Shown piece after piece: positions 53,296-64,000 of a stretch of DNA of 64,000 nucleotides (within the stretch, counting starts at the first letter, position 1; each line of letters starts with the position of its first letter). The position numbers and the translations under genes are program-made. The DNA lies in the NCBI GenBank assembly GCA_037833965.1, contig AP031355.1, positions 21,477,501 through 21,541,500 on the forward strand, given 5' to 3'. The stretch is from Marchantia polymorpha subsp. ruderalis. Taxonomy: Eukaryota > Streptophyta > Marchantiopsida > Marchantiales > Marchantiaceae. The notes under the pieces were generated by a model. It saw only the letters and a program-made list of their open reading frames with translations. It did no database searches and was not told the origin of the DNA.

Positions 53296-54001
53296 CTTCA
53301 GAGAGACAGCTTCTAATTACTTTCCGGCCATTTTGGGAAGATCTCTGGGGCTCAACACAAGATATATTTTTTAGGGAGCGGGTGCCTAGTCTTCAGTCTA
53401 CAAGCCTCTCCAAAGTTATTAAATCAACACTGGTTGCGGTAATTCACGTCGTAAGTATTTCGGACATTCATACCTTATCACTAGCTACGTGATGGGTGAT
53501 GAAACCAAGCTGCCTGGTTACAGGATTGGAGCAGACTTCTGGCAACATGAAACGAGATGGAATTAGATCCATCATATTTTTTGTTCTAACTGTATAACTG
53601 TGACCATATAACTGTATTTAGTACATACAACAGTTATGTTGTTCAAGGGTATATGCAAGATTTGATAGTGCTTGTAATAAATTGAAACAATAGAAGTAAA
53701 TGTTAACAAAGAAGAACTGTTAAGAGTTTCTAGATGCTATGAAGAGAAGCAAAGCCATAACCCTATGCAAAAGTGTATGACATGTTTGTAAAAAATCTAA
53801 ATTCGAATTTGGTGTTCCAAAGTGGGCAATGGTAAGGTAAGCAATGAGACTTACAACCTTGGAAGAAGCGCTCTTCTCATGGCAAGCATATTTTACATGA
53901 ATGGCGATATACAGATGAGTGAGTCAAGGAAATGTATAGTATTTGAATAAGGTGAGAGCTCAACCAAATTATGAGATGCAAAGATGTGGTCAGAGGTACA
54001 T
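53296..54001. other. intergenic region after the tRNA
   Basis: Moderately AT-rich and without a supported gene. An open frame that starts before the tRNA and runs to 53,492 crosses the tRNA gene and is not a believable protein. Confidence 0.6.
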
Positions 54002-54003
54002 TA

Positions 54004-54779
54004 GTCTCCCGGTTAAGTACGCACTTTGAACCCGGGAGTGCTGTGCTTACTTAACCGGGAGGTGAGTACTTAAGACTATTGACTTCCTAATCGTTTGATT
54101 TGAGTGTAATGTCAAAGGAACCTTATATGAACACTCCTAAATGACTCGGCACTATTTGATATCATAGAGAAACTGAACAAAATCATGATTCCATTGGAAG
54201 AGCTCGAACTTGCAAGTGACTTGATCATGAAGATGAGACAAACGGAACAAATCACGAAGCTAAATTGAGATAATGTATGATGAAGTTAAAGAGAAAACTT
54301 TGTAATCTCACTTTTCTAACATCTATTGACACCGCCAAATAAAAAAATATTGCATTGAGTTTATTGATTTCATATATGGACTCCAGCACATATTTGTAAT
54401 TGCCAAGTCGTATTCAATTGCCAAGTGAGTTGTAAAAGCTGTTGTTTCTAGGAGAGTGATTTGAAATTTTATCATGGACTCTAGCAACGTTAATTGTTAT
54501 AGCCCAATATAATCTAAAACCTCAAAAAGATGATATAATCTTTTCTTCATTTTGCAATAGTGGCTTGCTTTTTTCTCTACTATGAGAGTTTGTCTCTAAG
54601 GTTAAACGAGTATATATCAGCCACTAGAGGTTCACGCTTCTAATCATATATGAGACAACCACTAGGAGGAGTAACATTTTTTGACCATAAACCAAATGAA
54701 CGGACATGTCATGGGTTGAACCTTATTTTTGTGCAAAAAAAATGCGTACTTAACCGGGATGCGTACCTAAACGGGAGAC
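54004..54779 (+). mobile_element. non-autonomous TIR element (mariner/pogo-like MITE), TA target duplication
   Basis: The left end GTCTCCCGGTTAAGTACGCA and the right end (ending GTACCTAAACGGGAGAC) form inverted repeats of about 20 bp with two mismatches. Both ends are flanked by TA (54002-54003 and 54780-54781), the target duplication of the Tc1/mariner/pogo group. Each end holds a second subterminal copy of the AAGTACG/CGTACTT box, and the left end also folds back on itself (CTCCCGGTTAAGTA with TACTTAACCGGGAG at about 54,045-54,058). The 776-bp interior is mostly AT-rich. One 54,142-54,267 stretch reads as about 40 codons of helical, acidic protein that may be the remains of a transposase C-terminus; this is a guess. 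Confidence 0.8.
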
Positions 54780-54781
54780 TA

Positions 54782-57700
54782 TTGTATTGAGATGAAGTTA
54801 AAAAGGGAAAAAACAATGAAATTGATGTAGCAGGTTTAGCCTTGTAGACCGTCTTCAACTTCAATGAATCCAAGATTGATTCATATAACATATGACACGC
54901 TCATATACCAATGACCTAATGAATATAATATTGACTTGATCAGTGATGGATTTCCAAGAAAACCGAATAGTTACTTAAATCAGCCTTATATATCTGACGG
55001 TATCATAGAGGCAACTATGCACAAAGTATGACTTGTGGATGGAGGGGGTATATTGTTTGATAAATAAAAATTTATTTCTCTTTGATTTACAAGAAGTCGA
55101 TTTTCTGTCCAAACATTTATGACTTATTGTCATAAATGTGCACTGGGATGACAGTGAAAAATATGCCAGACGTTCTCAATAGAGAAAATTGATCACTGCG
55201 CATTCAGATATGGAGATGCAAATTCATAATTCTTTTGCTACCGTTGTACCATGGCATTGCGAGGCACGAGGGTTGACGAATATGAGCAATCCAGAATACA
55301 CTTTGGCAAAACGCACACCGATCTAGCATCAAACAACAACTCCATAGTCTCCAAAATAAAGTACTCTCTGTAAAGTACTCTTGATTAAACCACTACTCGT
55401 TCATTCCCCAATTGGAAAAGTTCGTTAGCTAAATAGGGGACTCCCAACATTCTTGATGTGACTTAAAGCAGCATGGAGGGCACATTGCTTGGATCTAGCG
55501 AACCCAACCAAGAGGAGCTCGCTAGTCGATCACGGACCGAGAAAGCCCATCCGGTTGCCTGATGAAACTCGTTGCTCTATAATCGGAAGGTGAACAATGA
55601 TCAATGTGATCTTCAACCGCACTAAGTGATCAATATCCATGATCTCGAAATACGGGTATTGAATTTATCTACATTGCTGGGTCGTGCAAATAGAGGATCA
55701 TCTTTTATAAGAATCCTCAATTCGGGATCAAGCCCGGCTCTTTACTGTTTGCTTGCCTGCGATACTGCACGATGTGTGTGAATGCGCTAGATACACCATC
55801 GGATTGAGATTGAGGTGGCTCGCGCCGACCGAACTACTCTTTAGAAATTGATTTGCCACGTCTCGTAGGTTCCTGAGTCTCTGATTCCTTTCATTGGGAA
55901 AAAAAATACTCTATCGTTAAAATTCATTGTAGGCTCATTTAACATATTTCCCCTTGCCATGCTATGTCTACTTTTTATGCACATGACCACATATTTAAGT
56001 CCATGAGCCTGAGAGGATTCCGTACACCTCGTATGTAGTACAGAACGACTCTGAATGAAACTTTCTCTAATGGACTTGAAAGAAAACGTAGGATGTCGTT
56101 TCTGCTAGGTTCAAAAATGTCTTTCAGTCGTTTCTGCAGATATAGGAACCAGTCACTTCAAATTCATAAAGATTACCAGCACGGACCAAAAGCAGCCAAA
56201 TTTTTAGTCCGGATGCTTGTCTGGTGCCAAAGCTACTCGACAAGCTTATTGTGTTTTCCCTCCTGACGATCCAAGACACAAGTCGGGAATTTTGGTGCAA
56301 ATGATCAACTCTCGAGCAAGCATGTCTCGTTTCCTTGATATTGTCTTACATAAGATCTTGTCCGTTCAAGTTGTGCTCATTCGTTGACTTACGCGTGAAC
56401 ACGAGAACCTGCTCTGAGCATGAATTGATGTGGCTGCGCGCAGAATATTGAAATGGTCGCCGTTGGGCTATCATTACAAGAGTCAACAGCCTCTACTGAG
56501 CTGGGACTGTCAGCCATGCAAGCAGTTTTAGCCTATGCCTATGACTGGAAAAGGGCTCATACAGATGCAGCTTTCCCTTATCATGGACAGCTCTTTGATG
56601 ATGATATTGGATCACGCTCACTAAATAATATGTCAAAGCCATATGGGTTGCACAGTGATTGTGACTAATCTCACGCTAGTTGCAGACGCTAACAGAATTC
56701 AATCGATCGTGATAGAATCTAGTCCATCTTCACAATTTTGTTTAGAATCTTTGGACGTCAAGGACTAGGGCTGGTTAGATAGTTTAGAAGGCCATACATC
56801 TTCTGCCGGTTTGCCATTTATACGTGAACGGGTATTTTTCTTTGAGGCTTATAGTAAACGTAGCTATGATTGATATATATAAATACAATAAATTTGTATG
56901 TTATGTCTGCAATTACCCGCTCGATTGATTTGTAGAATAGTCTTTTGTCTCTTCTTCAAAGACGAGAACTATGGCATCAGCGAGTGAGTGCTGAGACTGG
57001 ATCTTGTTCTTTGAATAGTACCGTCCTTAAACTAGGAGATTATTCTCTTCAGGGCAACGCATCTTCTATTACACAAGTACTATCACAAGGTTCAGCTCCA
57101 TGGCATTATATTCCTCTATCTATATATTTATAGAAAGGTTTACACAACGGAACTGGAGAGAATAAAAAGTCGAAGGTCTTCCCGCATTCTCAAATAGCCA
57201 ATTCTTGTGTAATAATCCAATTAGTCTGTCAAAATGGATCAGTTGACTGGACCCTTTCCTGTATAATCAATTTACATACATCTAGTGTTATAAACCAGCT
57301 CATGACTCTCACTGAGCGATATCCTAATCTGCAAACTAGCAAGGATTGTATGAGTCATTACATAGAAATTCTCCTGAAAACACTTCTAACTAATTGACTT
57401 TAGGAAACATGCTAATGACCGCCCTAAAGCCATGAGCAAAATAATCCAATATTGCATTCTGTGCAAGGTCAGTCTTGCCAGTTGATCAACCGCATGGCTT
57501 CAGAATCTGTCGATGCATGTGCGAGCACAGTGATCGGATCGTTTTCTCTATGGACAGCCAGTTTTTTGTACTAGTTGCTAGCATGCGAATATGGCACGAG
57601 GTGTTTCAAGTCAAGATATCCACCAGCAAATTCAGAGCAAGATGGCTCGTTCGCGAATCCTCTCTTCGAAAACTGGCTCGCCACATCTCCACAATTTCCG

Positions 57701-59875
57701 ATTTGTATAAGAACATTCAAGAATCATGGAATTGTACAGTCCGTACAGAATGTGTCCCAATCCGACCTCCCCGAGGGTTCTATAGACTATGGCTTCAAAA
57801 GTATAAAGCATGTTCAAGATACAAGAAACTCGCTGGAAGGTGCTGATACGAACATTCTTAAAGACAAATAGTAGAACAAAGGAGTGTCCAACATGAAGCA
57901 CAAAGGACAAAATTTGTGTGGAGCATTGTGTACTATTTCAGTATATTAACCATAGCATCTTCTGCGTGCGTCAATTTCTCAAACGGAGAATTCGTTCCTG
58001 AAACACAGATACATTTGTACTGTAGCCACTCACAATAGCGTCTAATAATTTTTCATTGTCAGATCCAGAATGCTGTTCATCGATGGATGTGTGGTAGTAC
58101 TTTACAATGCTTGAAGCAGTACAATCTACACGTATCTTGTATCCTGTTGAACTCAGACTCGCTCAGCCCACTGCAGCCAATTGGAAGTTGTGAGCTTGCG
58201 ACGCTTAATCCCACACTTTCATTTCCTTACAGTCCAACCGTTATATAATATTTCACCTTTACAGATAAAGTTCCAGCTGACTTTCCATTCACATGTTTGA
58301 GATTCGATATGATGATATCTGAATACGCGTTCGTAAAATTTCTCATGAGAGAAGTGAGACCAATCGAAAGAAGTCTCACCCACAGGTCAGGAATCGTGCC
58401 TTGGTGCTAATACATGCCGTAGCAGTCGCGGAGCATTGCATTCTTCAAAGCTCTTATTCTTGTCAAAATGGACTGTTTCAAATATGGGATCGCGAGCAGT
58501 TTCATGTATGCGTCTCTCCTGGTTATCATTAAGATTCTGAATTCTTAAATTTCATACAGATCCTGGGATTTCGTCCGTGACTTGAGCGTGCACATGCGAA
58601 CCTGCTGTAAGCATGAGTTCAAGGGGCCTGCTGGTCACAGGAAGAGTATTGGAAAGTACGGAATTGAATTTCCATGGCAAGAGCCGACCGATGTTCATCG
58701 GGCTCCGACCGCCATGCACGCAGAGTCCCATAGCTTGAACAAAGCTGATACAACTTCTGACTTACCTTTTTGCGGATAGCAAAAATGTTAAATGAAAATG
58801 TTAAATGTGAAATGATAAGTAAGCAATGTTAAAGTCTATCGAAATCGACAGTGAGATGGGACTGGACAGACTTGTGATCAATCTAGCTCTAGATGTACGT
58901 CTGAAGACATAGGCCGATAGGCATCAGAGATACAAGGACTATTGAATCAGTTATTGACTGCTGTAGCAGATTCCTGTGATAAAACGCAAGTGGTCATCAA
59001 TTTTTCGAACCGCCATACTCCTGGACTACATTGAGGGCGTTGCAAATCGTGAAATGCCGGAACTTGGATAAATTTTATAAAGTTTTGATTAGATTAATAT
59101 CGCTTCAATGAGCAGAATAACGGGATTTTGTTATTCTGCTCGTTTGTTATTCACCTTTGTTCTCAGAGTTTAGATTCGCTGCTGGCTACACAAAGTGTAG
59201 CCCTATTCAAAGTCTTGCACATTGCGTTATCCTATCTTCGATCTGAAGTGCGGTACCAGTCTGAAAAGTCCATGCTAGTCAAAAGCTCTGGCGCATTTGA
59301 CAAGGCTCGCCTTCATAGCATCAGGCGCGTGCCACGGGATGATGAAAGAATGTGACAAATATCGAAAGGACTCACACGCGAATACAAACATCAGTCTATA
59401 CAAATCCACGAAAATACAATGATTTTCCGCCACTGGATATCTAAGAAGTCGTATCGGTATATCCTAAATTCACAAACTGGCTACAAACTTCTTGATCATG
59501 CCTTTCACGTTCGCCTCAATTAGTTTATTCTTCTCAACAGAATCATTCGCGGGAGAAACTTACATTCCACAATCTCTGTCCAAGGTCTGGAACCCCTCCC
59601 ATCCAACCTCTTCGTTCCAGTTTGCAACAGTTGTAGACAATGACGTACATTCTATCCCTACTTTTGGTGGTATGAGTTCAAATGGAGGAGCCTCAAACAC
59701 CAGAGAAGGGCAAAATCCTCGTGACTCTACAAATGGAGCTTATTCTGATGTTCTGGAAATGAATAAATGAATATAACTATTACAGCAATCTGTCACGAAT
59801 GCTGTGAGACTAAAAGTCTCCAACCTGTTTCTAGTTGGACTGATCTAAAACGTGTCGAGTCTCTGGAAGGACCTA
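54782..59875. other. intergenic region with weak ORFs
   Basis: No gene I can support. 71- and 62-codon ORFs lie at 56453-56668 (ATG start) and 56945-57133. A longer frame runs from an ATG at 57494 to 57871 but is cut by one TAG near 57,572. A plus-strand ORF with an ATG at 59498 runs to 59770 and opens with a hydrophobic stretch. None has a recognisable family. About 50 bp near 56,380 is partly repeated near 58,577. Short palindromes occur at about 55,126-55,152 and 59,110-59,141. Confidence 0.45.
59110..59141. repeat. perfect 12-bp palindrome with 8-nt loop
   Basis: GAGCAGAATAAC and GTTATTCTGCTC are exact reverse complements. The sequence lies about 730 bp beyond the 3' end of the peroxidase coding region, in non-coding DNA. 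Confidence 0.8.
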
Positions 59876-61368
59876 TTAATTTACGAACTGACATGTCTTG
59901 CGGATTTCACCCTCAGTGCCAGTGAGCACGCCAAGGTTTCCCATCTTCACCATGCCAGCGGCGAATTCTGTGAAAAAGCTGGAGCCAGGTTTCGAGAACG
60001 TGGTGACGACTTTCTTGCCTACAGGGTTGGTTATGAGGGTGGAGTCGGTCATGAAAATTCCCTTGCCCTGCAACACATTTTTGTAGTAGGCTCGGTCGAA
60101 GGTGTTGGCTGTGGAGTCGATGAAGATTGTGTTGGTCCTGTTGCCCTGAGGGCAAAGCTTTTTGAGGAAGACAGCGAAGTTCTTATTCATGGCTGGGTCG
60201 GTGTCATTGGCATCATCCCTTCCGGTGAAGTTGTAGAGATGGGGGAGGATTCCGTTGCAGTGAGACTGACCGATAGTGTGCGCACCTGCACAACATGAAC
60301 ACGGCATCCATGACATTTATTACTTCTCCCATTGCCAATCTTGACTTGAAGGTAACCATGTTTTTGTTCTGAAGCACAAGACGATACTGAACTTCGTCAG
60401 GTGTATTATTTACACGCAAATTTAGTGCCTGCAGCTAAAATGACCGAATGCAAGGATTTCAGACCTGAGAGTGTGATCATTTCTCTGGCACCAAACCCCT
60501 TGGCAGCAAAGTTAGCAATGAGCCCACTGAAGTTGAGCACAGGGAATGGTAGATTTGTGTCAGCCATCAAGGCTGTGGAGTTCACTCCATCTCTGCGACC
60601 CAAAGCGACTGTCCAAGTTGGGCCTCCAACCTGTCGATGCGACGGAGGCAGAAAGATTTGCAAGACTTAGAATTCGAGAGATCGGTTGACCCGATGCGAA
60701 AATGTGTAAACAAAAACCGATCTGTAAATGTTGAGTATGCAGCTGGCGGGATGATGGTAAAAGAATGGAGACCGACCTTGGCTGTGGCGTCACGGGCAGC
60801 AAGGATGAGAATATCTGCGCAGGACACAACTCCTGGGCAGAAGTGTTCTAGACCGGCCTTAATTTCATCGATCTCTGCAACGCCTCTGAGGCCGAAGTTT
60901 ACATGGGCTTCCCTCTCCGCTTGGTTGGTTGCGGTCGAGTTCAAGAGAACAGAGCCATCGCAGCCCTGGAATCATCAGATAAACAAAATAACGGCTGCTA
61001 TTGAGCAACACTTCGTCTGTACTTCTAAAGTCCGGGAAAACATTCTCCACGCAGAACATAATTAAATTCTCTGCGAATGTTCACGTCAACAGAAGTTGAT
61101 ACATATCATGTGGATGAAAAACTCTTACCCCGACCCAGCAATCATGGAACTGTAACCTGTTGAAGGCACCAGCAAAGTTTCTGTCCTTCTTGAGAAACTT
61201 GGTGACGTAGGCGTCGACGATGGAAGCTGCTTGGGGGCAGCTTTTATGGTAAAAGTCCTCAGACAGACCGGCTGCGTAGGGACTGATCGCACTGCATGCG
61301 CAAACTGTTGCCAAAAGTACAACGCTCACCAAGAGCGCATTGGGGCCGTTGGCGCTTGCTGATGCCAT
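59876..61368 (-). CDS. class III (secretory) plant peroxidase
   Basis: Haem peroxidase secreted to the cell wall or vacuole; it uses H2O2 to oxidise phenolics, for example in wall cross-linking. Four exons on the minus strand, the classic plant pattern: 61368-61129, 60965-60777, 60630-60465 and 60285-59876. They give 334 residues. A signal peptide (about residues 1-29, [16 protein letters not shown]) precedes the mature N-terminus [12 protein letters not shown]. Distal Arg and His are in NRLQFHDC, the first Ca site is in GCDGSVLL, the conserved Cys region is [10 protein letters not shown], and the proximal haem His is in [12 protein letters not shown]. The conserved C-terminal part ([31 protein letters not shown]) is intact, so activity is expected. 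A 5' UTR intron is likely (donor AG|GTACGC near 61592, acceptor TTTGCAG ending at 61381) between a TATA box at 61671-61680 and the ATG. Confidence 0.96.
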
Positions 61369-61670
61369 CTTCGCTCGCTGCAAAGTAAGCTGTTCGCAAA
61401 GCATCGTACGAGACAGTTAGAAGCGCAGACAATCAATGGAAAGACGACGTAAAGACGATTAGCTCATCTCCTTAGTGAATCCATCATTAGTGTACGTCTG
61501 AAAATATTGAGCTGAACTTTCCACAGAATACTCAGTGACCTATTGTCAATTTACTCGTAGTGATACCGAAAACTTTTTGCGTAAGGAGCGTACCTGCTGA
61601 TGGCAATCTGTGCGAGGAGATACAGTCTGGCTCGAAGAATGAGCCAATGCTGACTTTCTCCAAATTGGGT

Positions 61671-61680
61671 GTATTTATAG
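61671..61680 (-). promoter_or_regulatory. TATA box of the peroxidase gene
   Basis: On the minus strand CTATAAATAC lies about 300 bp before the peroxidase ATG. With the inferred 5' UTR intron removed, the leader would be roughly 60-70 nt. Confidence 0.55.
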
Positions 61681-64000
61681 TGCTGTTGCAATCAACAGTT
61701 GCTTGCGCAGGCAGCCATGATTACTGATCATGCATGCGATCCTTTCATTTAGGAGTGATAACTGGCTTCGATAATGCCTGCAGACAAAAGTCGGCATACG
61801 ATATCGATTCGGAGAAGCATCTCTCACATGCTTGAGATGTGTCATAGGAAATGCTTGACTTTGTCTTCAGTTTCAAATTTAAACAATGCTTGAACAGTCC
61901 GCATGCTTCACATAAGATTGCTGGTCCATATCTGCAGGAAGTATCCACAGGTGCGTTTTTTTGCTTCCGCCCTCAGGTTTCCCTTGAAACAGTCCGATGC
62001 AACGTTGTCTCTGTTGAATCATGCGGCACATTCGTTACTCAGAACAAATACCTTTACGAAGGACTGAAGAGGTCCTGGTCTTGTGAAAGTGGCAATTCGC
62101 CGAAGAAAAACTTTTAGTTTATCTGGATGCATAAGCGCCAGCAATATTTGAGATACTGCCAGGGAGGTGAAAGATGGATGATATGACAATCTTATTTGAG
62201 TCCTCTTTTATAAACTAAACATGGTTGACGACTGCCTCTATAGCTTGCTCATATTCGAAGCCATCATGTCCTTACTACAAAATCTTGTTGACCTCATAAT
62301 AGAACCACAAATGACACGAATGTCCTGTATGGGTTAGTAGTTCATAATCTGGTCTTTCTGTCATCCTGAACTTCTGCATCCAATCTCTGAGCACCAACTG
62401 TGTCGTCACCTGCAAACACATATTATCCATTTGTCGTTGCAACAACTCTGGCACCATGTAAACGGGACACGGAAGGCAATTAATGTATTGTATAAGGAAG
62501 ATCAGAAGGGTTTAACTTGATAAAATCTGAACTATTCAGCATAAAACTGAAAAGAAATTCCAGATATTGCCGAACAACACATAATCTCAAAAAAGTTTCG
62601 CTCTTGTAATTGGTACTAAGAATCGATAACAGAAACTCCATGATTCCAGAACAATATCTGTGTATCGAAACAAGTTGCTTTGTCCTGAATACAGTGTAGT
62701 TTGGTCAAATAGTTTTTAAAAAGTCACTCATAATTGGTAAATGGTAAATCATTGAAGGTCATAGAAGTCACTGAAAGTTCTTCAAAGTGATTATAAAGAC
62801 CTACTGATGGCCTCTCACATTTATGATAAAAAAAATGCTATTTAATGCTGTATTGTGTGGGCAATATTCACTATGTATCCACCGCGAAACATCTTTGCAG
62901 ATTAAAGCCATGAGCTGCAAATGACCAATATATCACTAAATAATGGGCATGTCTATATACATACAGATCTGGGCATGCTATACCGTGTCAATAAAGGATC
63001 TCCATTTTCATTGAACACGAAATTCGTGGTTGCAGGGGTGGTCATTATTTGCTTGCCTGAAGTTAAGGCACGAGCTGGATGCAGTAGAATTATCCACCAT
63101 CAGATTCAAACCAAGCTGGCTCACGTGTCCAGATTTGCTTCAAACATACTGATTTGCATGTACTGTCATTCTTTAAAACTGCTGATATCTCTTCAGAATC
63201 AGGGAACTGATTAGTATATCGTATGAAGAGAGAACAGAGAGGGTACGAATCTGACTTTCCCTCAAACTGCTATGCAGTCGCGATAAAAATTTCCCATACA
63301 ACAAGTTTCAGCGGAGCTCTCAAATTTGTGACATGGTGCGAAAAGTCACTTTACAACGTTGATATATGGTGAAATGGCGGTAGAATTTCCCCTAAATGTA
63401 CAGATGAGTCGTCTTAAAGTTTCATTATTCCCTTTTATCCTTTTCATTGTAGTGAACGAGCAAAGATTGTTTGGAGGAATTGTACAGCTACCCGTAAATC
63501 AAATGCATTGTGAATGAGCATTCAATTTCTTATTTAATGTGTGACGTCAGACCTTTTGTCCTCATACTTCAGTTCGAGCATTAGAAGCATCCGTAAAAAT
63601 GCATGAGTTCCTGCGGCAACTCGTCACAGGACGAATATTGAAGAGTCAGATCAGCAGTCGTGGCAAAATTCCAGCGTCTCTCAAACGCTGAGCAGTCCAT
63701 TGCAAGCTCATTGTTAGCATTTAGCCCCGATAAGCTTGCAAGCAGGCACAGAAAACTGGCTCGTCTTAACTCAAAGCGGGCAGCAAGTTTACTCTTCGGA
63801 TCATATGTCTGTGTATGGAGTGACTGAAGAAAAGTGCAGTCCATGGGAACCGACAGTGATTTTAAATTTTGTTATGAATACTGAAGGTGAAGCCTTTCGG
63901 ATGCAGAAGTGATTCAGACAGAGCGATGGGACGCTTCTTGATTCATCAAAGGAAATTAATCTGATTCATTCGTCAGTCGAGCCTGGATCCACTAAATCAA
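61681..64000. other. peroxidase upstream region and right end of window
   Basis: No supported gene. A minus-strand ORF (63581-63844, 87 codons, frame still open upstream) ends in a stop at 63581 and could be the last exon of a gene entering from the right, but I recognise no family. The rest is moderately AT-rich with short ORFs only. Confidence 0.45.

Noticed and set aside
53169-53492. 107-codon ORF spanning the tRNA gene
   Set aside because: The reading frame runs straight through a complete initiator tRNA-Met and has no coding features.
59498-59770. Small secreted protein gene convergent to the peroxidase
   Set aside because: The hydrophobic start is modest, no family is recognised and no promoter or splice signals support it.

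Overview
The window is nuclear DNA of a land plant, most likely a bryophyte; a liverwort such as Marchantia would fit, but I cannot prove that from the sequence. Multi-exon genes with GT-AG introns of about 80-1,130 bp encode plant-typical proteins: a FLS2-like LRR receptor kinase, a full-length ABCB transporter, an o-type thioredoxin, a GH1 beta-glucosidase and a class III peroxidase. A eukaryotic initiator tRNA-Met is also present. Gene islands of mixed or high GC alternate with very AT-rich, transposon-bearing intergenic DNA.

Layout. 1-2,610: 3' part of an LRR receptor kinase (+). 4,556-6,503: six-exon RPN11, the 26S proteasome deubiquitinase (-). It shares a 1.3 kb divergent promoter region with an eleven-exon ABCB transporter (+, 7,805-14,506). 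14.5-18.3 kb: mostly featureless, with two small unrecognised ORFs. 18.3-19.25 kb: a decayed tandem array with a period of about 175 bp and tRNA-like A and B boxes. 21,900-24,011: nicastrin in one uninterrupted exon (+). 25,377-28,693: seven-exon mitochondrial-type thioredoxin o (+), whose last coding exon is only 4 nt. 28.7-36.7 kb: gene-poor, AT-rich, with several inverted repeats. 36.7-41.1 kb: a broken element with a plant-transposon-like protein, a coiled-coil protein and about two dozen copies of a CTTCGG-centred motif in one orientation. 41.1-42.3 kb: a hAT transposase relic (-). 47,009-51,486: thirteen-exon GH1 beta-glucosidase (+), with a piece of bacterial-type 16S rRNA gene inside intron 3. 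53,224-53,295: initiator tRNA-Met (+). 54,004-54,779: a non-autonomous terminal-inverted-repeat element with TA duplication. 59,876-61,368: four-exon class III peroxidase (-). The rest to 64,000 shows no gene I can support.

The genes do not form a pathway. They are an ordinary mix of housekeeping (RPN11, nicastrin, thioredoxin, tRNA), transport (ABCB), perception (LRR-RK) and cell-wall or secondary metabolism (GH1, peroxidase). The less expected content lies in the repeats and relics: the CTTCGG-motif element, the tRNA-like tandem array, the 16S-like insert, the intronless nicastrin and the GC-rich terminal exon of the ABCB gene. Exon boundaries were derived by reading splice sites and keeping frame against remembered family consensus; no alignment or transcript data were available.
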